Positions 29,673 to 36,823 of a DNA stretch of 64,000 nucleotides are shown in pieces. The notes below the pieces were generated by a model that was not told where the DNA came from, did not search any database, and was given only the letters and a program-made list of their open reading frames with translations. This DNA is from Brachybacterium paraconglomeratum (GTDB taxonomy: Bacteria > Actinomycetota > Actinomycetes > Actinomycetales > Dermabacteraceae), in contig NZ_ML133854.1 of NCBI RefSeq assembly GCF_003994255.1, positions 269,372-333,371 of the forward strand, in the 5' to 3' direction. How positions within the stretch are numbered: position 1 is the first letter of the stretch; each line of letters starts with the position of its first letter. The position numbers and the translations under genes are program-made.

Positions 29673-30844
29673 GCACCGACGACACCACCGGCCGCGGGCC
29701 CGAGCCCGAGGACATCGACGCCGAGTTCGCCCGCCTCACCGAGGGGCTCTCCCTCGACGACGCGCCGCTGACCGTCGAGGACGTCCTGTCCGACGCCTCC
29801 GCCGCGCCCGAGGAGGACGAGGTCCCCACGATCGCCGTGGTCGCCACCTCCGTCGCGACCGCGAAGGCGCTCGCCGGCGTGATCCGGCTGGGCCGCGAGG
29901 CGCGCACCGACGGGATCGACATCCCCACCGACTCCCGCACCTTCGACACCGCCACCGGCGCGGTCGCCGTCGGCCCGCTGTCCGAGGCGGCGGCGCACGA
30001 CCTCGCCGCGATCACCTCCACCGCCCTGCAGCGCAACGGGATCGTGGTCTTCTGGCGCCGCGGCGACCGCATGACCGCGACCCGGTACAAGAACGGCGAG
30101 CGCGGCGAGGACATCTCGCCCGCGATCGTGCTCGGCGCCGTCGACGACCTCGTCGAGGAGCTGCTGCTGGGCACGACCTCGCTCGACGAGCTCGGCGAGG
30201 GCCTCGACCCCGCCTCGCTCACCCGGGCCGAGGCGCTGGAGTGGATCTCCTCCGGCGGGAGGAAGCGCCCGTGGGCACGACCGAGCCCGGGTCGTCGGCC
30301 GCCGCGGGCCCCGCGGACGCACCGGCCACCGCCGGAGCGCCAGGTCCCGCCCCGCGCGTGGCCGTCCTCGACCACGGCTCCGGCAACGTCCGCTCCGTCG
30401 TCCGCGCCCTCGAGGCCGCGGGCGCCGAGGTCGAGCTCACCGCGGACCGCGAGCGCGCCCTCGCGGCCGACGGGCTCGTCGTCCCCGGCGTCGGCGCCTA
30501 CTCCGCGACCCTCGCGCAGATCCTCGCCGTCGGCGGCGACCGCATCATCGAGCGCCGCCTGTCCGGCGGCCTGCCGGTGCTCGGCATCTGCGTGGGCCTG
30601 CAGGCGATGTTCCAGGCCGGCACCGAGCACGGCGAGCGCACCCGCGGGCTCGGCCAGTGGCCGGGCGAGGTCACCCACCTCCAGGCCGAGGTCGTGCCCC
30701 ACATGGGCTGGAACACCGTCGAGCCCGCGCCCGGCAGCGCGCTGTTCGCCGGGATCGAGCAGGAGCGCTTCTACTTCGTCCACTCCTACGCCGCCCGCAG
30801 CTGGGAGCTGGAGGACACCGGCCCGCTCAAGGCGCCGCAGGTGA
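29669..30844 (+). CDS. Unknown protein in the his operon; frame continues into hisH
   Basis: GTG start overlapping the hisB stop (GTGA), with GGGAG upstream. Residues 1-201 look like a real soluble, acidic protein ([18 protein letters not shown], a strand [57 protein letters not shown]) that I cannot assign to a family. At codon 202 (nt 30272-30274) TGG replaces what would be a TGA overlapping the hisH start; from there the frame reads 190 more codons of low-complexity Arg/Pro/Ser sequence out of frame through hisH, to 30844. I take the genuine protein as about 200 residues and the rest as run-on. Role in histidine synthesis is not implied by sequence. Confidence 0.6.
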   Translation: MSTDDTTGRGPEPEDIDAEFARLTEGLSLDDAPLTVEDVLSDASAAPEEDEVPTIAVVATSVATAKALAGVIRLGREARTDGIDIPTDSRTFDTATGAVAVGPLSEAAAHDLAAITSTALQRNGIVVFWRRGDRMTATRYKNGERGEDISPAIVLGAVDDLVEELLLGTTSLDELGEGLDPASLTRAEALEWISSGGRKRPWARPSPGRRPPRAPRTHRPPPERQVPPRAWPSSTTAPATSAPSSAPSRPRAPRSSSPRTASAPSRPTGSSSPASAPTPRPSRRSSPSAATASSSAACPAACRCSASAWACRRCSRPAPSTASAPAGSASGRARSPTSRPRSCPTWAGTPSSPRPAARCSPGSSRSASTSSTPTPPAAGSWRTPARSRRRR

Positions 30845-31005
30845 CCTGGGCCCAGCACGAGCAGGACCGCTTCGTCGCCGCCGTCGAGAACGGGTCGCTC
30901 AGCGCCACCCAGTTCCACCCCGAGAAGTCCGGCGCGGCCGGCGCCCGCCTGCTCGCGAACTGGCTGGGCACCCTGCCGCGCCGCGACCGGGAGCAGGACG
31001 CATGA
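30271..31005 (+). CDS. hisH: Imidazole glycerol phosphate synthase, glutamine amidotransferase subunit
   Basis: A 244-residue class I glutamine amidotransferase that supplies ammonia to HisF. The core starts at [33 protein letters not shown] has the nucleophile Cys, and TQFHPEKSG the catalytic His-X-Glu; PHMGWNTV is also typical. About 30 N-terminal residues rich in Ala/Gly/Pro precede the core. GTG at 30271 has GGGAGGAAG at ideal distance and is preferred over GTG at 30241. HisF must be encoded elsewhere. The stop overlaps the next small gene (ATGA). Confidence 0.95.
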   Translation: MGTTEPGSSAAAGPADAPATAGAPGPAPRVAVLDHGSGNVRSVVRALEAAGAEVELTADRERALAADGLVVPGVGAYSATLAQILAVGGDRIIERRLSGGLPVLGICVGLQAMFQAGTEHGERTRGLGQWPGEVTHLQAEVVPHMGWNTVEPAPGSALFAGIEQERFYFVHSYAARSWELEDTGPLKAPQVTWAQHEQDRFVAAVENGSLSATQFHPEKSGAAGARLLANWLGTLPRRDREQDA

Positions 31006-31160
31006 TCCTCGCGTTCCTGATGCTCTTCGCCGGCGGGATGCTCCTCGGCGGCGCCTGGTCCTTCTACCGCTCGAAGAAGCCCTGGTGGGCGATCGCGGGA
31101 CTGGCCGTGCTCGGCCTCGTGTGCCTGGGCATCTCCTTCTGGCGCATCCAGAGCGGCTGA
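31002..31160 (+). CDS. Small two-helix membrane protein in the his operon
   Basis: A 52-residue product made of two hydrophobic helices ([20 protein letters not shown] and about [20 protein letters not shown]) joined by a short RSKKP loop. Its ATG overlaps the hisH stop (ATGA), so it is translated with the his genes. The hydrophobic character with a basic loop is unlike a random frame. Function unknown; small membrane proteins in this position are seen in other actinobacterial his operons to my memory, but I cannot check. Confidence 0.65.
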   Translation: MILAFLMLFAGGMLLGGAWSFYRSKKPWWAIAGLAVLGLVCLGISFWRIQSG

Positions 31161-31230
31161 GCCCGCCTCCCCACCCCGTCCGTCCCCGTGCCCGACCGGG
31201 CACCACCCCCTCAGTCCCAGGAGAACCCCC

Positions 31231-31965
31231 ATGACCGCTCCCGTGCTCGAGCTGCTCCCCGCCGTCGACGTGCAGGGAGGCCAGGCCGTCCGCCTCGTCC
31301 AGGGCGAGGCCGGCACCGAGACCGGCTACGGCGCGCCGCTCGACGCCGCGCTCGCCTTCCAGGAGGGCGGCGCGAGCTGGCTGCACCTGGTCGACCTCGA
31401 CGCCGCCTTCGGCCGCGGCTCCAACGCCTCCCTCCTCGCCGAGGTCGTCGCCGCCGTGGACATGAACGTCGAGCTCTCCGGCGGGATCCGCGACGACGAG
31501 TCCCTCGCCGCGGCGCTCGCCACCGGCTGCCGCCGCGTGAACCTCGGCACCGCCGCCCTCGAGAACCCCGAGTGGACCGCCGACATCATCGCCGAGCACG
31601 GCGACCGCATCGCCGTCGGCCTCGACGTGCGCGGCACCACCCTCGCCGCGCGCGGCTGGACCCGCGAGGGCGGCGACCTGTGGGAGACCCTCGAGCGACT
31701 CGACGCCGCCGGCTGCCAGCGCTACGTCGTCACGGACGTCACCAAGGACGGCACGCTCCAGGGCCCGAACGTGGACCTGCTCGCCGAGGTCTGCGAGCGC
31801 ACCGACGCGAAGGTCGTCGCCTCCGGCGGCATCTCCTCCCTCGACGACCTGCGCGCGCTGCGCGAGCTGGTCCCCGTCGGGGTCGAGGGCGCCATCGTGG
31901 GCAAGGCCCTGTACGCGCAGGCCTTCACGATGGGCGAGGCGCTCGACGTCGCGGGACGCCCGTGA
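31231..31965 (+). CDS. priA: Bifunctional PriA: ProFAR isomerase (HisA) / PRA isomerase (TrpF)
   Basis: A 244-residue (beta/alpha)8 barrel. [19 protein letters not shown] with the catalytic Asp of strand 1, [44 protein letters not shown] with the second catalytic Asp, and [11 protein letters not shown] are HisA blocks. In actinobacteria this enzyme usually serves both histidine and tryptophan synthesis because a trpF gene is lacking; that dual role here is from family knowledge. AGGAGA precedes the ATG. Its stop overlaps the SseB-like gene (GTGA). Confidence 0.94.
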   Translation: MTAPVLELLPAVDVQGGQAVRLVQGEAGTETGYGAPLDAALAFQEGGASWLHLVDLDAAFGRGSNASLLAEVVAAVDMNVELSGGIRDDESLAAALATGCRRVNLGTAALENPEWTADIIAEHGDRIAVGLDVRGTTLAARGWTREGGDLWETLERLDAAGCQRYVVTDVTKDGTLQGPNVDLLAEVCERTDAKVVASGGISSLDDLRALRELVPVGVEGAIVGKALYAQAFTMGEALDVAGRP

Positions 31966-32819
31966 CCTCCGAGAACACCTCGCGAAACGAGGACCAGCGC
32001 CCGACGGGCCCGGACGCCGACCCCGGCGCACGGGCCCGTCGGGCCCTGCCCGCCCACTTCCGCGAGAAGTCCCCGCTGACCGACACCGCGGGCGTCTCCT
32101 GGGAGGGCCGCGACTACACCGTCAGCCCGTTCCCCGGCGACGACGGCGCGACCCCGGCGCACCTCGCCGAGGCGCTGCAGGCGCACCGGGCGGGCCGGGA
32201 CCCGCACCGGCGCGCGCTCGTCGCCGCGCTGACGACCTCCCGCGTGCTGGTGCCGATCATGGCGGTCGCGACCGAGACGGGCACCACCGCCCACGGCCTC
32301 ACCGGGGACAACGGCGCCGACATGGCGATGGTATCGATCACCGCGCCCGACGGGACGACGGTGCTGCCGCTGTTCACCTCCGTCGACCAGCTCTCCGCCT
32401 GGCGCGGGGATGCCCGGCCCGTGCCCGTGGTCGCGCCGCAGGCGGCGCAGGCCGCGGTCCAGGAGGGCTGCACCGCGCTGCTGCTGGACGCCGCGACGCC
32501 GGAGGCCGAGGGCGGCCCCGTGCTGCTGCCGCGCTCGGTGCTGTGGGCGCTCGCGCAGGGACGAGAGTGGATCCCGCCGCATGAGGACGGCGAGCTCGCC
32601 GCGGAGCTCGAGCGGGTCGGGACCTCCGCCTCGCCCGCTGTGCTGGGCCTCGCGGCCCGCGCCGGCGAGCGCGCCGAGGTGGACCTCCACCTGCGGCTGC
32701 GCCCGGGGCTGACCGCGGAGCAGGTCTCCGCGGTGGTCCAGCTGGTGACGCAGGGGCTCGGGGGATCGCAGCTCGTCGCCGAGCGGATCAGCTCGATGCG
32801 GCTCGTGCTCGGCTCCTGA
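31962..32819 (+). CDS. SseB-family protein
   Basis: A 285-residue cytoplasmic protein with the SseB N-terminal domain: [40 protein letters not shown], and [20 protein letters not shown] are typical, followed by a C-terminal domain with [10 protein letters not shown]. SseB-like proteins are of unknown role in actinobacteria and are commonly found next to priA/hisA. GTG at 31962 overlaps the priA stop (GTGA). A six-base microsatellite follows the stop. Confidence 0.85.
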   Translation: MTSENTSRNEDQRPTGPDADPGARARRALPAHFREKSPLTDTAGVSWEGRDYTVSPFPGDDGATPAHLAEALQAHRAGRDPHRRALVAALTTSRVLVPIMAVATETGTTAHGLTGDNGADMAMVSITAPDGTTVLPLFTSVDQLSAWRGDARPVPVVAPQAAQAAVQEGCTALLLDAATPEAEGGPVLLPRSVLWALAQGREWIPPHEDGELAAELERVGTSASPAVLGLAARAGERAEVDLHLRLRPGLTAEQVSAVVQLVTQGLGGSQLVAERISSMRLVLGS

Positions 32820-32820
32820 G

Positions 32821-32850
32821 CCGTAGCTGTAGCCGTAGCCGTAGCCGTAG
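32821..32850. repeat. Five-copy 6-bp microsatellite
   Basis: CCGTAG-type units (second copy CTGTAG) directly after the SseB-like stop codon, in the short gap before the convergent DUF1844 gene end. Confidence 0.8.
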
Positions 32851-32880
32851 CCCGGCCCGCGACGCCGCGGCCCGACCTCG

Positions 32881-33297
32881 TCAGGAGACCCGGCCGGTGT
32901 ACTTCTCGCCCGGCGCCTTGCCCGGCTCGTCGGGGAAGGGCAGGGCCTCCGCGAAGGCGAGCTGCAGCGAGCGCAGACCGTCTCGCAGCGAGCGGGCGTG
33001 CTCGTTGCCGATCTCGGGGGCGGCGGCGGTGACCAGGCCCGCGAGGGCGGTGATCAGCTTCCGCGCCTCGGCGAGGTCCTGGTACTGCCCGGTCTCCTCG
33101 TCCTCGGCGAGGCCCACCTTCACCGCCGCGGCGCTCATCAGGTGCACGCAGGCGGAGGTGATGATCTCTACCGAGGAGACCTCGGCGATGTCGCGCAGCT
33201 CGTCGGCGCCGATCCCCTCGTCGTGGCTGTGCGGGGCGTCGTGGCTGTGCGCGGCGTCGTGCGCGTGCGGGGTGCTGTCGTGGGAGTGCTCGGTCAC
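32881..33297 (-). CDS. DUF1844 family protein with His-rich N-terminus
   Basis: A 138-residue protein. The DUF1844 part (about 28-138) has EVSSVEIITSACVHLMSAAAVK, KLITALAGLVTAAAPEI and a C-terminal Pro-rich tail ending PGEKYTGRVS. The first 26 residues are a His/Asp repeat (for example PHAHDAAHSHDAPHSHD), which could bind metal. Position upstream of and divergent from infC is common for DUF1844 in actinobacteria; function unknown. GTG at 33297 has GAAGGA upstream. The frame open to 34413 is not coding. Confidence 0.85.
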   Translation of the reverse strand: MTEHSHDSTPHAHDAAHSHDAPHSHDEGIGADELRDIAEVSSVEIITSACVHLMSAAAVKVGLAEDEETGQYQDLAEARKLITALAGLVTAAAPEIGNEHARSLRDGLRSLQLAFAEALPFPDEPGKAPGEKYTGRVS

Positions 33298-33377
33298 TGG
33301 GGGTCCTTCGTTCTCGGTCCGCGTCCGGGTCGGACGCGGTGCGGGGGTGGTGGTCCGCGGCGGGCGGAGGGAGTGGC

Positions 33378-34307
33378 TCAGCCGGCCAGGGGCAGGGATC
33401 CGGCCATGTCCTCGCCGAAGTCGACGAGGATCGCGGAGGGCTCGGTGCCGATCGGCACGTCGAAGACCAGGTGGACGGTGCCGCTGCCGCCGCCCGGGAT
33501 CTGGGTGGGCCTCTTGCTGTCGGCGATGTGCACGCGGCTCGCATCGAGGTCGAGCGGGTGGGTGGCGCCGTCGGCGGACTCCAGCGAGATCGACTCCGGG
33601 GTGAGCGGCGCCGCCCGGTCTCCCTGGTTGTCGATCTCGACGGTGGCGATGACGAACTCGCCCTCCGGCTCGACCGGGTTGCTCCGGCTGCCGACGCTGC
33701 GCACGCCCGCCTCGGTGCTCACCGTGGTCATCTCGATCTCGCCGATCGTCGCGCTGCCGCCGGAGGCCCCGTCCTGCGGGGCGGCGGTCCCGGCGGGCGC
33801 CGCCGGATCGGAGTCGCCCGGGTCGTCGGAGCCCAGGGCGCGGAAGGCGAGGATGCCCCCGCCGACCGCGACGGCGAGGACCAGCGCGGCGACGAGGACG
33901 ATCGCGCCGATGAGCAGCCCGCGGCGCGAGCCCTTCGCCTCGTCGGGGTCCTGCACCTTCGCGGGCCGACGGTTCGGGACGGCCGGGCGCGGGGGAGGGG
34001 TCGGGAACCCCTCGGGCACCGGGCGCAGCATCGCTCGGGGTGCGGTGACGCCCTGGACGCCGGTGACCGAGCGGCGCTCGGTCTCGGAGAGGTCGTCCGG
34101 GCCCTCGGTCTGCTGGGTGGGCTCGGCGGGCTCGACGCCGCCCGGGGCCGGGAGCTCCTCGTCGTTCCCGTAGCCGTACTCGTGGGAGGCGTCCACGGGG
34201 CCCTGCGGGGCGGGGAGCTCCGGGGTGCCGGCCGGCTCCGCAGGGGCGGGGTCGGTGGGGAGCGCTGGCCGGCCGTCCTGCTCGGACGCCTCGCGGTCGG
34301 TGTGCAC
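33378..34307 (-). CDS. Membrane-anchored DUF4352-type protein
   Basis: A 309-residue protein. Residues about 1-115 are Pro/Glu-rich and unstructured, then a basic segment (GSRRG) and one transmembrane helix (LLIGAIVLVAALVLAVAV), then an extracytoplasmic immunoglobulin-like DUF4352 domain with ATVEIDNQGDRAAPLTPESI and VHLVFDVPIGTEPSAILVDF. This topology, cytoplasmic N-tail with outer Ig-like domain, is common for actinobacterial DUF4352 proteins of unknown role. GTG at 34307 follows GAGGAG by 5 nt. DUF1844 is downstream on the same strand. Confidence 0.8.
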   Translation of the reverse strand: MHTDREASEQDGRPALPTDPAPAEPAGTPELPAPQGPVDASHEYGYGNDEELPAPGGVEPAEPTQQTEGPDDLSETERRSVTGVQGVTAPRAMLRPVPEGFPTPPPRPAVPNRRPAKVQDPDEAKGSRRGLLIGAIVLVAALVLAVAVGGGILAFRALGSDDPGDSDPAAPAGTAAPQDGASGGSATIGEIEMTTVSTEAGVRSVGSRSNPVEPEGEFVIATVEIDNQGDRAAPLTPESISLESADGATHPLDLDASRVHIADSKRPTQIPGGGSGTVHLVFDVPIGTEPSAILVDFGEDMAGSLPLAG

Positions 34308-34353
34308 CTGTACTCCTCGCTGATCGCGGCCTGGCGGCGCGACGCACATCACC

Positions 34354-34381
34354 TGGACGTCCGTCGTACTCCTGGTAGGAT
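34354..34381 (+). promoter_or_regulatory. Promoter of the infC-rpmI-rplT operon
   Basis: TGGACG (34354-34359), 16-bp spacer, TAGGAT (34376-34381). It implies a leader of about 215 nt before the infC start. Confidence 0.6.
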
Positions 34382-34603
34382 AGACGACTGGAACAGGTCG
34401 AAACCCTCGTCATACGTTCCTCAAGTGGAGTCCCTTCCCACCTCGTGGCGTCCAGCCGCTGGGTCAGTATCGCAGTCGGGCGTCATCGTCCGGCGAGCGG
34501 GCCGTCGCGCCCGACCGCCGTCGCAGCGCTCGCACCTTGGGGCCTCCGCATGATTGCGGGGGCCTTCGTCGTCTTCCGACTCGAAACAAGGTGAGGAGCC
34601 AAC
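34382..34603 (+). other. Long 5' leader of infC with attenuator-like hairpin
   Basis: No open frame begins here that looks real. A 10-bp stem (34541-34564, GGCCTCCGCA-TGAT-TGCGGGGGCC, one G-U pair) followed by TTCGTCGTCTTCC resembles an intrinsic terminator inside the leader. IF3-L35-L20 operons are controlled through such leaders by L20 in other bacteria; a similar mechanism here is inference. Confidence 0.5.
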
Positions 34604-35224
34604 ATCAGCGAACAGCGCATCAACGGTCAGATCAGGGTCCCCAAGGTCCTCCTGGTCGGTCCCAACGGCGAGCAGGTCGGTGAGGTCCGTGTCGAGGACG
34701 CCCTGCGTCTCGCCCAGGAAGCAGACCTCGACCTGGTCGAGGTCGCACCGGGTGCGAACCCGCCCGTCGCGCGGCTCATGGATTATGGCAAGTACAAGTA
34801 CGAAGCCAACCTGAAGGCCCGCGAGGCTCGGAAGAACCAGGCGAACACGGTCCAGAAGGAAATCCGGATGGGCCTGAAGATCGACACGCACGACTACGAG
34901 ACCAAGCGTCGCAACGTCGAGAAGTTCCTCGACGGCGGCGACAAGGTGAAGGTCATCATCCGCTTCCGCGGTCGTGAGCAGTCCCGTCCCGAGCGGGGCG
35001 TCAAGCTCCTGCAGCGCATGGCGGAGGACGTCTCGGAGTACGGCTTCGTCGAGTCCCACCCGCGGCAGGACGGCCGCAACATGGTGATGGTCTTCGGGCC
35101 TCACAAGAAGAAGGCCCAGGCCATGGCCGAGGCCCGCAAGCGCAAGACCGACGCCGAGAAGGCAGCGGCCCGCGGCAAGGACGACGAGTCCGCGCCCGAG
35201 GCCGAGGCCGGCGCCGAGTCCTGA
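34604..35224 (+). CDS. infC: Translation initiation factor IF-3, with ATC start codon
   Basis: A 206-residue factor that binds the 30S subunit and checks start codons. N-domain: [49 protein letters not shown]-domain: [45 protein letters not shown]; acidic tail at the end. The only possible start is ATC at 34604: an in-frame TGA at 34592 lies 9 bp before it, a GAGGAG ribosome-binding site lies between, and no ATG or GTG occurs in frame until 34778, which would delete a third of the N-domain. Non-canonical start codons on infC are known and allow IF-3 to limit its own synthesis. First gene of infC-rpmI-rplT. Confidence 0.95.
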   Translation: MSEQRINGQIRVPKVLLVGPNGEQVGEVRVEDALRLAQEADLDLVEVAPGANPPVARLMDYGKYKYEANLKAREARKNQANTVQKEIRMGLKIDTHDYETKRRNVEKFLDGGDKVKVIIRFRGREQSRPERGVKLLQRMAEDVSEYGFVESHPRQDGRNMVMVFGPHKKKAQAMAEARKRKTDAEKAAARGKDDESAPEAEAGAES

Positions 35225-35249
35225 GAACGTCACAAGGAGAAACAGGCCA

Positions 35250-35444
35250 ATGCCGAAGAACAAGACCCACTCGGGTACCAAGAAGCGCGTCCGCGTCACC
35301 GGCTCGGGCAAGCTCATGCGGGAGAAGGCGAACGCTCGCCACCTCCTGGAGCACAAGTCCTCCACCCGCAAGCGCCGTCTGGGCTCCGACACCGATGTGT
35401 CGAAGGCCGATGCCAAGCGCATGAAGAAGCTGCTGGGCCGCTGA
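35250..35444 (+). CDS. rpmI: 50S ribosomal protein L35
   Basis: A 64-residue very basic protein of the large ribosomal subunit; [20 protein letters not shown] and the C-terminal KRMKKLLGR are the family signature. AAGGAGA precedes the ATG. It lies between infC and rplT in the usual order; an 8-bp hairpin (35452-35472, CGCGGGAG/CTCCCGCG) separates it from rplT. Confidence 0.98.
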   Translation: MPKNKTHSGTKKRVRVTGSGKLMREKANARHLLEHKSSTRKRRLGSDTDVSKADAKRMKKLLGR

Positions 35445-35502
35445 TCGCCCACGCGGGAGCACGGCTCCCGCGACCCTGAACTTACGATCGAAGGAGTATC
35501 AC

Positions 35503-35883
35503 GTGGCACGCGTGAAGCGGGCGGTCAACGCCCAGAAGAAGCGTCGGGAGATCCTCGAGCAGGCCAGCGGCTACCGCGGCCAGCGCTCGCGCCTGTACCG
35601 CAAGGCGAAGGAGCAGGTGCTGCACTCGCAGACCTACAACTTCCGCGACCGCAAGAAGCGCAAGGGCGACTTCCGTCAGCTCTGGATCCAGCGCATCAAC
35701 GCGGCGTCCCGCGCCAACGGCCTGACCTACAACCGCTTCATCCAGGGCCTCGGCCTCGCGGGTGTCGAGGTGGACCGTCGCATGCTCGCCGAACTCGCCG
35801 TCAACGACGCGCCGGCTTTCGCCGCCCTGGTCGAGGTCGCCAAGAACGCCCTCCCCAAGGACGTCAACGCCCCCGCGGCCTGA
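35503..35883 (+). CDS. rplT: 50S ribosomal protein L20
   Basis: A 126-residue basic protein binding 23S rRNA early in 50S assembly. [38 protein letters not shown] and [20 protein letters not shown] are diagnostic. GTG at 35503 with AAGGAG upstream. In several bacteria L20 represses its own operon through the infC leader; whether this holds here is open. The methyltransferase gene follows after 19 bp. Confidence 0.98.
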   Translation: MARVKRAVNAQKKRREILEQASGYRGQRSRLYRKAKEQVLHSQTYNFRDRKKRKGDFRQLWIQRINAASRANGLTYNRFIQGLGLAGVEVDRRMLAELAVNDAPAFAALVEVAKNALPKDVNAPAA

Positions 35884-35902
35884 CATCGCTGCCCGTCCAG
35901 CG

Positions 35903-36823
35903 ATGACCGAGCGCCCGGATCAGTCCCCGATCACCTCCCCCCGCTCCGAGCGGGTGCGGAAGGTGGCGGCGCTGACCGGGCGCTCTGCGCGTCGCAAGCA
36001 GGGACGCTTCCGCGTCGAGGGGCCGCAGGCCGTGCGCTCCCTCCTCGCGCACCGTCCCGAGCTCGCCCTCGAGGTGCACCTCACCGAGCGCGCCGCCGAC
36101 GCGCACCCCGAGCTCGAGCGCCTCGCCCGCGAGGCGGGCGTCCCGGCCCGTCTCGTCGACGAGCAGATCCTGCGCGCCATGGTGCGCGAGAGCGGCCCGG
36201 CCGACGCGACCGCCGACGGCGGGTCCGGTCCTGCCGGCTCCGTCGGCACGGGCTCCCCGGGGGCGCTCGTCTCCCCGCAGGGGGTCATCGCCGTCGGCGC
36301 CCTGCCCCCCGAGGACCCTGACGCCGCGACCGCCGCGCTGGAGGCGCTGCCCGATGACGGGCCGCTCACCGTGGTCGTGCTCCACGAGGTCCGCGATCCC
36401 GGGAACGTCGGCACCCTGATCCGCACCGCGGACGCCGCCGGCGCCGATCTCGTGCTGCTGACCCGCACCAGCGCCGACCCGTACTCGCCGAAGGCCGTGC
36501 GGGCGAGCGTCGGCGGTCTCTTCCACCTCCCCGTCCTCACCGGCGCCGAGAGCGGGTCCCTGCTCGAGGCACTCGCCGCCCGTGACATCACCGCCGCCGC
36601 GACCAGCGGCTACGCGGACTCCGAGCTGTTCGACGTCGACCTGCCGGACCGGATCGCGTGGATCCTCGGCAACGAGGCGCACGGGCTGGACGAGGAGACC
36701 CTCGCCGCCGCTCCGCTGACCGTGCGGATCCCGCTGGCCGGCCACGCGGAGTCGCTGAACGTGCACACCGCCGCGACCGTCTGCCTCTTCGAGACCCTCC
36801 GCCGACGGCGGGCCGGGGCATGA
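35903..36823 (+). CDS. SpoU/TrmH-family RNA 2'-O-methyltransferase
   Basis: A 306-residue S-adenosylmethionine-dependent SPOUT enzyme. The three SpoU motifs are present: VRDPGNVGTLIRTADAAGAD, WILGNEAHGL and IPLAGHAESLNVHTAATVCL. The N-terminal substrate-binding domain (KQGRFRVEGPQAVRSLL) resembles the L30e-like domain of 23S rRNA or tRNA methyltransferases, as expected next to rplT. A flexible Gly/Ser/Ala insert lies around residues 95-118. The exact nucleotide modified is unknown. The ATG lies in a small hairpin (ATCGCT/AGCGAT, 35885-35904). The stop overlaps the next gene (ATGA). Confidence 0.9.
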   Translation: MTERPDQSPITSPRSERVRKVAALTGRSARRKQGRFRVEGPQAVRSLLAHRPELALEVHLTERAADAHPELERLAREAGVPARLVDEQILRAMVRESGPADATADGGSGPAGSVGTGSPGALVSPQGVIAVGALPPEDPDAATAALEALPDDGPLTVVVLHEVRDPGNVGTLIRTADAAGADLVLLTRTSADPYSPKAVRASVGGLFHLPVLTGAESGSLLEALAARDITAAATSGYADSELFDVDLPDRIAWILGNEAHGLDEETLAAAPLTVRIPLAGHAESLNVHTAATVCLFETLRRRRAGA

